This document shows, in pieces, positions 1-9,295 of a DNA stretch of 64,000 nt; the first letter of the stretch is position 1, and each line of letters opens with the position of its first letter. Source of the DNA: Amycolatopsis australiensis (GTDB lineage Bacteria > Actinomycetota > Actinomycetes > Mycobacteriales > Pseudonocardiaceae); assembly GCF_900119165.1 (NCBI RefSeq), contig NZ_FPJG01000006.1:310001-374000 (forward strand). The letters run 5' to 3'. A program made the translations under genes and the position numbers. The notes beneath the pieces were generated by a model. That model was not told where the DNA came from. It saw only the letters and a program-made list of their open reading frames with translations, and did not search any database.

Positions 1-2524
1 CGCCCTCGTCGTCCAGCGAGCCGCTGATCCGGCCCTTGGCGCCGCTCGTCTCGAAGACGCCGCCTTCGATGCGGTACTGGCTCGGCCCGCGCTGCTGGTC
101 ACCGCCGCCACCACCGGGCGCGGCACCCATGCCGCCCATCATGCCGCCCATGCCACCCATGCCGGTCATCCCGCTCATGCCGCCCGGCGCGCTCGCGGTG
201 GCTTGGTGCATTCCCGGGTCGACCGGGGTGGCGCCGAGCCCGGCACCGCCGTCGGACATCGGGAGCGACGCGTCGCTACCCGTGTGCGCACCCGGGTCGA
301 GCGAGACGGCGCCCGCGAAGTCGGCCGAACCACCGCCGGTGACGGCGGAGCCGAAGTCGCTCGCCCCGGCCGTCGTGGTCGCGTCGCCTGCCGCGCCGGC
401 ACCGGCCGCGACGCCGGCGTCGGCCGTCGCCACGGCGGGCTCCGCGGCGACGCCGCCACCGGCACCGCCGCCGAAGTCACCGGAGAAGTCCTGCCCGCCC
501 GGCGCGGTGAACCCACCGCCACCGGCGGCCGCCGCGCCCTGGGTGAAGCCCGGGTCCGGGTGGGGCGGCGCCGGGTCCTTCGTCAGCGGCGGCTCGGCGC
601 CCGGGTCGTGGTGGATCGCCGAGCCGGTGACGCCGTCGCCCGTGGTGCGGGCCGGGTCGGTCTTGGCCTCACCCGCCTTGGCCTCGCCCGCCTTGGGGTC
701 GTCCTTGTCGTCCAGCGTGTACGTGGTCGGCTCGCCCTTGCCGTCGTCGACCGTCACGATCGTGGGCCCGTTCGGGCCCTCCGGCCGCTCGGCGGTGATC
801 TTCAGGTTGCCGTCCTGGATGTGGATCTTGCCGTCCGGGCCCGGCTTGTAGGTGCCGTCGGCCGACGGCTGCCCCTCCTTGACCGCGCCCTGCGGGCCGA
901 AGCCGCCGTCGGCGGGCTTGGCGCCGTCCTTGCCCGCCTCGGCCTTGTCGCCGTCACCCCAGTCGAGGTGGTAGTCCTTCTTGTGGCCGTGGCCGTCGTC
1001 CACGGAGATGTCCTGCTTGCCCTCCTTGTCGGGCTCGGACATCTCGATCGTGTTGTCGCCCTTCTTGACCGACACCGTGTCCGTGTCGTCCAGGTCCTTG
1101 ATGGCTTCGCCGGTCGTCGGGTCGATCGGGTACGGCTTCCCGGTGGCCGGGTCGACCTCGAGGGGCTTGCCGGTGATCGGGTTCTTGCCGTCGTCGTGCT
1201 TCGCCGGCTCCTCGGCCTTGGGCGGCTCGGCCGCCGACGGCGTCGTGCTGCCCCCGCCGCCCGTGCTGCCACCAGCGCCCGTGCTGCCACCACCGCCGGT
1301 CGAGCCCCCGCCGCCGGTGGTCCCGCCGCCGCCGGTCGTGCCGCCGCCGTTGCCGTTGTGCGTGTCGCCGCCCTTGTCGCCGCCGGTGTTCTGCGTCTCG
1401 GTGAGCTGGTTGCGGTAGCCGTCCATGAACCGCTCGAGCGCGCCGAACTGCTGGTCGATCGTGTCCTTGGCGGATTTGCAGGAGCCGTTGAACGCGTTGA
1501 TCAGGCCCTGGTACTCCGTGGTGAACGCGCCATCCCGCCAGTACCGGCAGACGTTGCGGCCGTACTCCTTGTTCTCGTCGTTGAAGCCGCAGTCGTCGTT
1601 CTGCAGCCGCTCGGCGAGGTTCGTCTGGTTGCCGTTCTTCGCGTTGACGGCGTCGACCCAGCCGGCGACCTTCATGAAGTCGTCGAACTTGTCGGTCTCG
1701 CCGTTCGCGATCTTGAGGACGTCACGGGCCATGTTGATGTCGGCCTGCGCGATCGTCGTGCGGTGCAGCGCGAGGACCTCGTCGACCTTCTTCTTGACCG
1801 CGTCGTAGACGTGCGTCACGGTCTGCGGGATCAGCTTCGCGGCGCCGTCGATCTGCTGCGAAAGCTCCTTGGCGTGCGGCTTGATGACCTCGTCGTACTT
1901 GATCTCCGCCGCGTTCGCGCCCTTGCCCTTCCACTCCCCGAAGAGGGTCTGGAGCTCGGTGTCGCTCTTGGTGAGCGTGTCTTCGACGACCTTGTGCGCC
2001 TTGGCCAGGTCGTCGGCCTCGGTGAGGAACTTCTGGAACTGGATGCCCCGGTTCTCGTGGAACTTGTCCCGGATGTCCTTCTGCGAATCGATGTGCCCGG
2101 TGCCGCCCTTGATCTTGTTCCAGATCTCGTCGGTCCACTGCACCAGGAAGTCGACGGCGACGTTGCCCTGGTCGAGCATTTCGTCGGAGGTCTTCGCACC
2201 CGCGCCGAGCGTCGGCGTGGTGATTCCGTCGAGGTTCTTCTTCGCCTGGTTCTTGCGGTCGGTCTGGGCCTGCTGTTCCTTGCCCTTGGCGGCCGATTCC
2301 TGCTTCGCGCGGGCGACGATTTCGTCGGTGTCGTTCGAGTCGAACGGATCCCAGCCGTCGTTGTCGCCGTCGGAATACCCCTCGATGTACTCCTTGGCGT
2401 ACCGCTCTTCTTCGTCGTTGAAGTTGAAGGTGTTGCGGTCGTACTCCTCCATGAGCTCCGACTTCGTCTTCATGGAGACGTTCGGGTCGTCGAGGATCTT
2501 CTTGATTTCCGCCCAGTCGGCCAT
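1..2524 (-). CDS. Large WXG-like T7SS substrate candidate, 3' end outside window
   Basis: The frame stays open from an ATG at 2524 to the window edge (about 841 residues seen), so the C-terminus is missing. The N-terminal ~370 residues are charged and helical, with a W-K-G turn near residue 198 between predicted helices, as in WXG100-type T7SS proteins. A Gly/Thr/Ser linker follows (about residues 390-430, GGGGS/GGGGT-like), then a Pro/Lys/Asp-rich part with short GKP/TGKP phrases and a Gly/Ala-rich region. A Met/Gly-rich patch (nt ~125-190) leads into RGPSQYR near the visible end. I recognise no enzymatic domain. The ATG overlaps the TAA of the upstream EspC-like gene (TAATG), implying coupled translation, so the two are probably a secreted pair. 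Function is inferred from architecture and neighbourhood. Confidence 0.8.
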   Translation of the reverse strand, partial: MADWAEIKKILDDPNVSMKTKSELMEEYDRNTFNFNDEEERYAKEYIEGYSDGDNDGWDPFDSNDTDEIVARAKQESAAKGKEQQAQTDRKNQAKKNLDGITTPTLGAGAKTSDEMLDQGNVAVDFLVQWTDEIWNKIKGGTGHIDSQKDIRDKFHENRGIQFQKFLTEADDLAKAHKVVEDTLTKSDTELQTLFGEWKGKGANAAEIKYDEVIKPHAKELSQQIDGAAKLIPQTVTHVYDAVKKKVDEVLALHRTTIAQADINMARDVLKIANGETDKFDDFMKVAGWVDAVNAKNGNQTNLAERLQNDDCGFNDENKEYGRNVCRYWRDGAFTTEYQGLINAFNGSCKSAKDTIDQQFGALERFMDGYRNQLTETQNTGGDKGGDTHNGNGGGTTGGGGTTGGGGSTGGGGSTGAGGSTGGGGSTTPSAAEPPKAEEPAKHDDGKNPITGKPLEVDPATGKPYPIDPTTGEAIKDLDDTDTVSVKKGDNTIEMSEPDKEGKQDISVDDGHGHKKDYHLDWGDGDKAEAGKDGAKPADGGFGPQGAVKEGQPSADGTYKPGPDGKIHIQDGNLKITAERPEGPNGPTIVTVDDGKGEPTTYTLDDKDDPKAGEAKAGEAKTDPARTTGDGVTGSAIHHDPGAEPPLTKDPAPPHPDPGFTQGAAAAGGGGFTAPGGQDFSGDFGGGAGGGVAAEPAVATADAGVAAGAGAAGDATTTAGASDFGSAVTGGGSADFAGAVSLDPGAHTGSDASLPMSDGGAGLGATPVDPGMHQATASAPGGMSGMTGMGGMGGMMGGMGAAPGGGGGDQQRGPSQYRIEGGVFETSGAKGRISGSLDDEG

Positions 2525-2835
2525 TACCGGCTCCCCGCCGCGTTCGCCCGCGCACCGGCGTCCTGCTCCTGCGTGGAGTACTTGGAGCCGGCCGTCCCGA
2601 TGCCGGAGCCCAGGTTCATCAGCGCGTTGGAAAGCCCGGTGAGGCCGGCGCCGATTTCGTCGATGCCGGTCTTGTACTTGTCGAAACCGTCGCCGTGGAC
2701 GCGGCCCATGTCTTCTTTCTTCAGCTCGGTCGGCGCGACCTTCTTCGCTTCGGCTGCCGGGTCGTCGGCGACGTCCGCGAGGCGCATCTGCGCCCGCGTC
2801 ATCGCCTCGGAACTCGTCGCATAACCGTCTGGCAT
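2524..2835 (-). CDS. EspC-like type VII secretion target protein
   Basis: A 103-aa all-helical protein. I chose the ATG at 2835 because AAGGGGG lies 8 nt upstream; an upstream extension to 2925 exists but has no supporting ribosome site. Length, the helix-turn-helix pattern and a C-terminal segment resembling L.xxA.xxYxxxE (LGSGIGTAGSKYSTQE) recall the EspC family of ESX substrates, which are usually secreted with a partner. The stop codon overlaps the start of the large WXG-like gene by one base, so co-translation is likely. Assignment is by pattern, without a profile search. Confidence 0.7.
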   Translation of the reverse strand: MPDGYATSSEAMTRAQMRLADVADDPAAEAKKVAPTELKKEDMGRVHGDGFDKYKTGIDEIGAGLTGLSNALMNLGSGIGTAGSKYSTQEQDAGARANAAGSR

Positions 2836-2952
2836 GGTCGCTGCCCCCTTCGATCCCACAGTCCCTGGCTCGGGTTTCAAGACTGTGACGCGCCCGGACG
2901 CCGTTCGGTGCCGTCGCAGATGCACACAGAGTCTAGCGGTCGGCCGGGCGGC

Positions 2953-3216
2953 CTACCTGGGCTTTGCCGCGACCGCCTCGGCGATGACCTCGGCGACCCC
3001 GCGGACGTCGACCAGCCGGTCGAGCTCGTCCAGGTCGACCGACACGCCGTAGCGCACCTCGACCCGCGCGAGCAGCTGGACGCGCTGCCGGGACGTCATG
3101 CCGATGTCGTCGAACGGGGTCTCGTCGGTGAGCCGCTCGGGCGGCAGCTGCAGAGCGGTGCAGACGATCTTCCGGATCTCGACGGTGTAGCCGGCCAGGT
3201 CATCCATGGCGCTCAT
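2953..3216 (-). CDS. Acyl carrier protein
   Basis: An 87-aa carrier protein. The attachment site is DIGMTSRQR, where Ser within the G-M-T-S motif would carry the 4'-phosphopantetheine arm (the usual form is G-x-D-S-L). The rest fits the four-helix ACP fold, ending in VRGVAEVIAEAV. It overlaps the end of the acyl-AMP ligase gene by about 17 bp (less if the ATG at 3207 is used), so the two are co-translated. The known partnership is that a FAAL activates a fatty acid as acyl-AMP and loads it onto a stand-alone ACP. Type of acyl chain unknown. Confidence 0.88.
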   Translation of the reverse strand: MSAMDDLAGYTVEIRKIVCTALQLPPERLTDETPFDDIGMTSRQRVQLLARVEVRYGVSVDLDELDRLVDVRGVAEVIAEAVAAKPR

Positions 3217-4744
3217 TGTCGCCCCACCAGCGCTCGCGGGCCGCGGCGCGGGAGACCTTGCCGCTGGAGGTCCGCGGCACCGCGCCCGGCGGGACCAGCC
3301 ACAGCGCCCGCAGCGGCAGGTCGTGGCCTGCCGAGACGGCCCGCCGCACGGCCCTCGCCACCGTCTCGTCCGGGTTCACGCAGCCGGCCACGACCGCGAC
3401 GCCTTCACCCCGCTCGTCCCGGACGGCGAACGCGGCGACGCGCCCGGCCCGGACGCCGGGGTGCGCGGCCTCGACGGTGGCCTCGATGTCCTGGGGGTGG
3501 TGGTTGCGGCCGTCGACGATGATGAGGTCCTTGAGCCGTCCGGTGACGTACAGCTCGCCGTCGTGGACGAACCCGAGGTCGCCGGTGCGGAGCCAGCCGT
3601 CTTCGGTGAAGGTGCCGCCACGGCCCGGCCGGCCCCAGTAGCCGTCGGCGACGTTCGGGCCGGACACCCAGATCTCTTTGTCGACAAGGCGGATCCGCTG
3701 GCCGTACGGCCGCCCCACCGACACGCGCGGCTCGCCGTCGAACGTCGTCACGGTGGGGCCTTCGTCGCCCGCGCTCGTGACGAACACCGTCGCCTCGGCC
3801 AGCCCGTAGCACGGTTTGTGCGCGGTTCGCGGCAGCCCGAAGGGAGCGAAGGCCCGCTCGAAGGCTTCGACGGTGGCCGCGCGGACCGGCTCGCTGCCGT
3901 TGAGCACCGAGTTGACCTGCGAAAGGTCGACGTCCGTCAGCTCGACGGCGGCCTCGGCGGCCAGGTCGAAGGCGAAGTTGGGTGCCGCGGTGACCACGCC
4001 GGGGAACTCGGCGAGCAGGCGGATCCAGCGCAGCGGGTCGCGGACGAACTCCATCGGCGTGAAGAACACTGAGTGCGCGCCGAGGAACACGGGCGTGCCG
4101 ATGAGCAGGACCAGGCCCATGTCGTGGAAGAACGGCACCCAGCCGGCGAGGTGGGCCGACGCGTCGGCGTGGTAGCACCGCGTCGTCTGCCAGCAGGCGG
4201 CCACCAGCGCGCGGTGCGAGATCACCGCGCCGGCCGGGCGGCTGGTCGAGCCCGACGTGTACTGCAGGTAGGCCGGGTCGCGCATCGCCACCTCGGCGGG
4301 CGGCTCGGTGTCGCCGGGCTCGATGTCCTCGACGGCCAGCACGACGGCCGCCGGCACCTTGTCGAGGAGGTCCTTCGAGGTGAGGCACACCGCCGGGGTG
4401 GCGTCCGCGAACGCCGACTCGATCCGGGCGCGGTTCGTGCGGCTGGTCGGGACGGACAGCGGCACCGCGATGCGGCCCGCGTACAGCGTGCCCAGGAAGG
4501 CGACGACGTACCCCAGGTCCTGCCGGGCGACGATCGCCACCCGATCACCCGTTTTGGTGAACCGTCGCAGCTCGCGGGCGACGCCGCGAACCCGGGCGAG
4601 CACCTCGGGCCACGTCAGGGTGTGGTCGACCGGACCGGGGAAGGTGCGGCAGGTGAACGCCGGGCGGTCTTCGGCCGCGTTGCGGAGCAGGTAGTCCGTG
4701 AACGGCGTGGTCAGGACGTCATCCGGGACATCTGCGGGCGGCAC
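3200..4744 (-). CDS. Fatty acyl-AMP ligase-like adenylating enzyme (FAAL)
   Basis: An ANL-superfamily enzyme of about 514 aa. Motifs in order: YTSGST (A3, about residues 162-167), GWVPFFHDMG (typical of FAALs, ~201-210), NGSEPV, YGLAEAT (A5), WLRTGDLGF (A7), GRLKDLIIVDGRNHHPQDIE (A8 plus FAAL-type hinge) and a C-terminal PRTSSGK with the A10 lysine. FAALs make acyl-AMP and pass the acyl group to an ACP rather than CoA, and the next gene is an ACP. I preferred the GTG at 4744, preceded by AGGA at about 8 nt, over the GTG at 4795, which would run through the start of the divergent P450 gene. The segment between A5 and A7 is short for a FAAL, so confirmation of FAAL versus CoA ligase needs a profile. 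Confidence 0.88.
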   Translation of the reverse strand: MPPADVPDDVLTTPFTDYLLRNAAEDRPAFTCRTFPGPVDHTLTWPEVLARVRGVARELRRFTKTGDRVAIVARQDLGYVVAFLGTLYAGRIAVPLSVPTSRTNRARIESAFADATPAVCLTSKDLLDKVPAAVVLAVEDIEPGDTEPPAEVAMRDPAYLQYTSGSTSRPAGAVISHRALVAACWQTTRCYHADASAHLAGWVPFFHDMGLVLLIGTPVFLGAHSVFFTPMEFVRDPLRWIRLLAEFPGVVTAAPNFAFDLAAEAAVELTDVDLSQVNSVLNGSEPVRAATVEAFERAFAPFGLPRTAHKPCYGLAEATVFVTSAGDEGPTVTTFDGEPRVSVGRPYGQRIRLVDKEIWVSGPNVADGYWGRPGRGGTFTEDGWLRTGDLGFVHDGELYVTGRLKDLIIVDGRNHHPQDIEATVEAAHPGVRAGRVAAFAVRDERGEGVAVVAGCVNPDETVARAVRRAVSAGHDLPLRALWLVPPGAVPRTSSGKVSRAAARERWWGDNERHG

Positions 4745-4774
4745 GGCCCCATCCTGCCCTACCGTGTCGAACCG

Positions 4775-5659
4775 ATGGACGAGTTCGAACGGCACGGCGT
4801 CGCCGTGGTCTCCGGCCGCAACGCGTGCGCCCGCGCCCTGCGCTCCCCCGAGCTGACGTCGGATCCCGGCGGCGGCTCACCGAGCGTGCTGCTGCGCGAC
4901 GGCGACGATCACGCCCGGGTGCGTGGCGTGCTTCGGGCGATCATCGCCGGGCTGGAGCCGTTCCCGGACTCGCTGCGCGCCGCGGTCGAGGACGGGGTCG
5001 GCGGCCTGGGTCCGGCGTTCGACCTCGTACGCGACTTCGCGCGGCCGGTGGCGGGCACGGTTACGTCCGCGGTGCTCGGGGTCGACCTGGACGACGTCTT
5101 CCTGGACCGCCTGGAGGCGACGACGGCGAACCTCGACGTCTTCGGCGGCACGGACGGAGCGGGCCAGGCGGCGGCGTTCCGGCTGGCGGTGCAGCTGAGC
5201 CGGGCCGAGGCCGAGCCGGGCGGGTTGACGGCGCTGCGGGAGGCGCACGCGGCCGGGCGGCTCGACGACGACGAGCTGATGTTCAACCCGGTGGTGCTGG
5301 CCCACGCCGCCTACGAGAACTCGCTCAACTTCCTGGCGTGCGCGGGGCTGGAGCTGGCTTCGGGGTCGTCGCGGAGCGTGCGCGACATGGTGACGGCGAT
5401 CTGCCCGGCGCGGTACGTCCTGCGCTTCGGCCCGGCGGGCCCGGTGGCGGTCTCACTGGCCGACGGCCTGCCGTTCGGCCTGGGACGGCACGCGTGCCCA
5501 GGCTCCGGCGTCGCGCTGGCCGAGGCCGAGATCGCGCTCACCGCACTGGCCCGGCGTCTCGAGGGCGGCTGCGAGGTGGGTGAGGTGCGCTGGAAGACGC
5601 ACCCGGTGTTCCACGGCCTGGCCTCGGCGCCGGTGGTCGTGAGGTTACGAGACGGCTGA
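4775..5659 (+). CDS. Shortened cytochrome P450-like protein
   Basis: A 294-aa protein with a clear P450 heme-ligand loop, [10 protein letters not shown] (Cys ~241), followed by a matching L-helix ([17 protein letters not shown]). A helix-C-like [12 protein letters not shown] lies near residue 45. Bacterial P450s are usually ~400 aa; this one lacks an evident K-helix ExxR pair, and the I-helix region ([12 protein letters not shown]) lacks the acid-Thr pair used in oxygen activation. It may be a catalytically altered or heme-binding-only family member, or a decayed gene; the open frame and GC3 bias favour a maintained gene. It is divergent from the FAAL/ACP operon, with about 30 bp between starts, so shared regulation is likely. 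The 3' end overlaps glmM convergently by 15 bp. Confidence 0.75.
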   Translation: MDEFERHGVAVVSGRNACARALRSPELTSDPGGGSPSVLLRDGDDHARVRGVLRAIIAGLEPFPDSLRAAVEDGVGGLGPAFDLVRDFARPVAGTVTSAVLGVDLDDVFLDRLEATTANLDVFGGTDGAGQAAAFRLAVQLSRAEAEPGGLTALREAHAAGRLDDDELMFNPVVLAHAAYENSLNFLACAGLELASGSSRSVRDMVTAICPARYVLRFGPAGPVAVSLADGLPFGLGRHACPGSGVALAEAEIALTALARRLEGGCEVGEVRWKTHPVFHGLASAPVVVRLRDG

Positions 5660-6979
5660 GACCACGCCGGCCAGGCGATCGGCCGCGGCCTGGGCCGTCG
5701 ACTGCGCCGGGGCCTCCACCATCACGCGGACCAGCTGCTCGGTGCCGGACGGGCGCAGCAGCACCCGGCCCTCTTCGCCCAGCTCGGCCTCGACCTCGCC
5801 GATCGCATCACGGACCTCGGACGAGTCGGCGACCGCCGCCTTGTCCGCGACCGGGACGTTCACCAGCACCTGCGGGAGGCGGTTCATCACGGCCGCCAGG
5901 TCGGCGAGGGACTTGCCCGTCTCGGCCATGCGGCTCATCAGGCGCAGCGCGGTCAGCAGGCCGTCACCCGTCGTCGCGTGGGCCGGCAGCACGACGTGCC
6001 CGGACTGCTCGCCGCCGAGGGCGTAACCGCTGGCCCGCAGCTCCTCCAGGACGTACCGGTCGCCCACCGCCGTCGTGACGACGGTGATGCCGTGCGCCTT
6101 CATCGCCAGGTGCAGGCCGAGGTTGCTCATCACGGTCGCGACCAGCGTGTCCTTGGTCAGCTCGCCGGACTCCGCCAGGGCGAGGGCCAGGACCGCCATG
6201 ATCTGGTCGCCGTCCACCAGCTCGCCGGCGGAGTCGACGGCCACGCAGCGGTCGGCGTCGCCGTCGTGGGCGATGCCGAGGTCAGCGCCGTGCGCGACGA
6301 CCGCCTCGCGCAGCTTCTCCGGGTGGTTGGAGCCGCAGTGCTCGTTGATGTTGATGCCGTCCGGCTCGGCGTGCAGCGCGACGACCTCGGCGCCCGCGCG
6401 GCGGTAGACCTCGGGCGCGGCGGCCGACGACGCGCCGTTCGCGCAGTCGACGACGACCTTGAGCCCGGCCAGCGAGTGCGGCGTCGCGTTGACGAGGTGG
6501 GCGGCGTAGCGGTCGAGGGCGTCTTCGACGTCCGTGACGCGGCCCACACCGGCGCCGGTCGGGCGGACCGCGTCGGCGGACAGGCCGGCCTCGATCTCGT
6601 CCTCGATGCCGTCAGGGAGCTTGTGGCCGCCCGCGGCGAAGAGCTTGATGCCGTTGTCGGGCATCGGGTTGTGCGACGCGGAGATCATCACGCCCAGGTC
6701 GGCTTCGAGCGCGCCGACCAGGTAGGCGACGGCCGGCGTCGGCAGCACGCCGACGCGGAGCACGTCGGCCCCGGCGGAGGTGAGGCCCGCCACGACCGCG
6801 GCTTCGAGCATCTCGCCGCTGGCGCGCGGGTCGCGGCCGACGACCGCGACCGGCCGGTGCGAGCGGTCGTGCGCAGCCAGCACGCGGGCGGCGCTGGCCG
6901 CCAGCGAGAGCGCCAGCTCCGGCGTCAGCTCGGCGTTGGCCAGGCCACGGACCCCGTCGGTCCCGAACAGGCGTGCCAT
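5645..6979 (-). CDS. glmM: Phosphoglucosamine mutase
   Basis: A 444-aa phosphohexomutase that converts glucosamine-6-phosphate to glucosamine-1-phosphate for UDP-GlcNAc and peptidoglycan synthesis. Visible motifs: N-terminal [11 protein letters not shown], active-site phosphoserine loop SASHNP (Ser ~102), metal-binding DGDADR (~238-243), sugar-binding GGEQSGH and phosphate-binding [12 protein letters not shown]. Start at the ATG at 6979 is supported by AGGAGG about 7 nt upstream; a longer frame to 7006 adds non-conserved residues. It sits directly downstream of rpsI, as in mycobacteria, beyond a strong terminator. Confidence 0.98.
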   Translation of the reverse strand: MARLFGTDGVRGLANAELTPELALSLAASAARVLAAHDRSHRPVAVVGRDPRASGEMLEAAVVAGLTSAGADVLRVGVLPTPAVAYLVGALEADLGVMISASHNPMPDNGIKLFAAGGHKLPDGIEDEIEAGLSADAVRPTGAGVGRVTDVEDALDRYAAHLVNATPHSLAGLKVVVDCANGASSAAAPEVYRRAGAEVVALHAEPDGININEHCGSNHPEKLREAVVAHGADLGIAHDGDADRCVAVDSAGELVDGDQIMAVLALALAESGELTKDTLVATVMSNLGLHLAMKAHGITVVTTAVGDRYVLEELRASGYALGGEQSGHVVLPAHATTGDGLLTALRLMSRMAETGKSLADLAAVMNRLPQVLVNVPVADKAAVADSSEVRDAIGEVEAELGEEGRVLLRPSGTEQLVRVMVEAPAQSTAQAAADRLAGVVSAVS

Positions 6980-7094
6980 CGATCGACCTCCTCGTACAAC
7001 CACCACGACAACCTAGCGATCCCGGCGGATCGCACTCCCCTGCCCCCGATGTCGCCCCGGACCGCGGAAACGACACAACTTCCGGTGAAAAACG

Positions 7095-7131
7095 CCGGAG
7101 CGCCCATCCGGTGGACGGATGGGCGCTCCGG
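7095..7131 (-). terminator. Intrinsic terminator after rpsI
   Basis: A perfect 16-bp inverted repeat (arms 7095-7110 and 7116-7131, 5-nt loop) lies 22 bp past the rpsI stop. On the minus strand it is followed by CG and then five T residues, so it is a conventional Rho-independent terminator for the rplM-rpsI transcript. It separates this unit from glmM. Confidence 0.9.
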
Positions 7132-7152
7132 TGGGTTGCGCCAGAGGCGCGA

Positions 7153-7662
7153 TCAGCGCTTGCTGTACTGCGGGGCCTTGCGGGCCTTCTTGAGGCCGTA
7201 CTTCTTCCGCTCCGTGGCGCGCGCGTCACGGGTCAGGAAGCCGGCCTTCTTGAGGGCCGGGCGGTCGTCCGCGTCGACCTCGACGAGCGCGCGGGCGATC
7301 GCCAGGCGCAGCGCACCGGCCTGGCCGGAGACGCCGCCGCCCTTGAGGTTGGCGAAGATGTCGAAGGAGTCCGGCTTCTCGACCGTGACCAGCGGCTCGC
7401 GGATGAGCTGCTGGTGCACCTTGTTCGGGAAGTACTCCTCGAGCGAGCGGCCGTTGAGCTTGAACTCACCGGTGCCCGGGACGACCCGCACGCGGACGAC
7501 GGCTTCCTTGCGGCGGCCGACGGTCTGGGCGTTGCCGCCCGCGGCCCGCGACGGGCGCGGCGCGGCGGGAGTCTCGCTGGTCGCGACGGCGCCGGTCTCG
7601 GTCGCCTCCGGCGTGACCTCGGGGGTCTCGGTCTCGGTGCTGGTCAACTGTTCCTCACTCAC
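7153..7662 (-). CDS. rpsI: Ribosomal protein S9 (uS9)
   Basis: A 169-aa small-subunit protein. The conserved S9 core ([51 protein letters not shown]) is complete. The last residues, SKR, reach the P-site tRNA in known ribosomes. An unconserved, Thr/Glu/Pro-rich N-terminal extension of about 45 residues precedes the core, as is common in actinomycetes. The GTG start overlaps the rplM stop by four bases (GTGA), so the two are co-translated. Confidence 0.98.
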   Translation of the reverse strand: MSEEQLTSTETETPEVTPEATETGAVATSETPAAPRPSRAAGGNAQTVGRRKEAVVRVRVVPGTGEFKLNGRSLEEYFPNKVHQQLIREPLVTVEKPDSFDIFANLKGGGVSGQAGALRLAIARALVEVDADDRPALKKAGFLTRDARATERKKYGLKKARKAPQYSKR

Positions 7663-8111
7663 TGCGCGACCTGCGCGATCTTGGTGATCTCGCGCGCCTG
7701 CGGCTGCTGCGCGGCGTGCGGGTGCTGCGGGCCGGCATACACCTTCAGCTTCTTCGCCTGGGCGCGGCCGAGCTTGTTCTTCGGCAGCATGCCCTTGACG
7801 ACCTTCTCGACGAGGTGCTCGGGCTTGGTGTCGAGCAGCTCGCCGAAGGAGCGCTTCCGCAGACCGCCCGGGTAACCGCTGTGCCGGTAGGCGAACTTCT
7901 GCTCGCGCTTGTTACCGGTGAGCGCGACCTTCTCGGCGTTGACGATGATGACGAAGTCACCGGTGTCCACGTGCGGGGCGTAGGTCGGCTTGTGCTTGCC
8001 GCGCAGCAGCGTGGCGACCTCGGTCGCCAGCCTTCCGAGCACGACATCCTCGGCGTCGATCACGTGCCAGGCACGAGTGACGTCGCCGGGCTTGGGGCTG
8101 TACGTGGGCAA
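7659..8111 (-). CDS. rplM: Ribosomal protein L13 (uL13)
   Basis: A 150-aa large-subunit protein that binds 23S rRNA early in assembly. Conserved features: [43 protein letters not shown] and the [21 protein letters not shown] stretch. The start is a TTG, supported by GAGGT 6 nt upstream and by alignment with the family N-terminus. It is first in the rplM-rpsI operon; a 261-bp divergent intergenic region to the lipoprotein gene must hold its promoter. Confidence 0.97.
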   Translation of the reverse strand: MPTYSPKPGDVTRAWHVIDAEDVVLGRLATEVATLLRGKHKPTYAPHVDTGDFVIIVNAEKVALTGNKREQKFAYRHSGYPGGLRKRSFGELLDTKPEHLVEKVVKGMLPKNKLGRAQAKKLKVYAGPQHPHAAQQPQAREITKIAQVAQ

Positions 8112-8372
8112 GGGTCTACCTCGTCGTCAACATTGCGTGTGGGTTCTGTGCGGGCCTAGCGCTTACGCGCCGCAGCGCACAACGACATATGAAGATACCC
8201 CCACGCCCACCGCGCCCGTGCATCGGGGGTGGGTGCGAGCGCCCATACTAGGCTTCGAGCGGCCCTGGCGCAGCTGGGACTCTACCCGGTTTTCCCCTCG
8301 AAGTGCCTGCACGCGCCGCCGCGACACGCGAGGATGGGACCCACCGGGCGGCACACTCGAGCAGGGGACGGC

Positions 8373-9266
8373 ATGCGGAAACGACCGACGGCGATCTTCG
8401 TCCTGGGTGCCCTCTTGGCCCTGGTCAGCGCCTGCGGCCAGGCGAAGGCGGGCACCGCGTTGCCGAAGGGCGACGACGCGGCCGACTACGTCGGCGCCAA
8501 GTTCGAACAGGTGATCGGCAAGCTCGGCCGGAGCATCACCGACACGCGCGACGTCACCAACTCGCTGGACGCGTACTTCAAGTTCGACGACAAGTGGATC
8601 CACAGCGTCGTCACCTCGGCCCGCACCGGCAGCCCGGAGAGCCGGGTGGTGCGGCACCGCTCCCTGAAGAACCCCGACGAGATCATCGACACGTACACCC
8701 CGGCCGACGGCGCGGTCGAGTACACCTACCTCGGCCCGGTCTACGTGCAGGCGGGCGTCTCGCCGACGGCGTGGGTGTCGATGCCGAAGCCGGAGGCCGG
8801 GCTGGTCCAGCCGTGCGTGTGGGGCGGGGTGCTGACGCCGTGCCGGATGGCCGACTCGACGGTCGACGCCTACCAGGCCGACAAGCGCGCGGTCCGCGGG
8901 GCGAAGAGCATGGGCGACGGAAAGACCGCGCTGACGGTCAACGTGCCGTTCGGGGTCTTCGTCAAGAACAAGGTCGAGATCCTGCCGCAGAGCATCGTCG
9001 ACCAGGTGGGGCCGGAGCTGAAGAAGGCGGCGGTGCCGACCACGATCACGCTGAACCCGGACGGCAGCCTGGTCTCGTTCGTGATGGAGGCCAAGTTCGC
9101 CGGCGACGGCCACCAGCTCGAGCTCAAGTACGACTTCCGGTTCACCGGCAAGGCGAGCCTGCAGGACATGCCGAAGCTGCCGGACGCGTCGCAGATCACG
9201 GTGCTGCCCGACCGGGCGGCGATGAACGAGTTCTACCGCCGGCTCGGCGAGGCGCAGGGCAGCTGA
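8373..9266 (+). CDS. Predicted lipoprotein of unknown function
   Basis: A 297-aa protein with a type II signal sequence: basic MRKR, a hydrophobic core and lipobox LVSAC (Cys 21 would be lipidated). The mature part is soluble, with alternating strands and several paired hydrophobic/charged segments; I do not recognise a family, though size and layout resemble LppX/LprG-like or DUF-type actinobacterial lipoproteins. AGGGGA lies upstream of the chosen ATG; a longer frame from 8229 lacks a ribosome site and would bury the signal peptide. It pairs with the following DUF4333 gene, 29 bp downstream, and is inserted between rplM and the esx pair. Confidence 0.85.
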   Translation: MRKRPTAIFVLGALLALVSACGQAKAGTALPKGDDAADYVGAKFEQVIGKLGRSITDTRDVTNSLDAYFKFDDKWIHSVVTSARTGSPESRVVRHRSLKNPDEIIDTYTPADGAVEYTYLGPVYVQAGVSPTAWVSMPKPEAGLVQPCVWGGVLTPCRMADSTVDAYQADKRAVRGAKSMGDGKTALTVNVPFGVFVKNKVEILPQSIVDQVGPELKKAAVPTTITLNPDGSLVSFVMEAKFAGDGHQLELKYDFRFTGKASLQDMPKLPDASQITVLPDRAAMNEFYRRLGEAQGS

Positions 9267-9295
9267 CGCGTGACCACGACCCGAGGTGATCTCCG

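Noticed and set aside
203..2824. 873-aa plus-strand frame over the left-edge gene
   Set aside because: Composition of an antisense shadow; the minus frame has a ribosome site, overlap with its partner and a WXG-like pattern.
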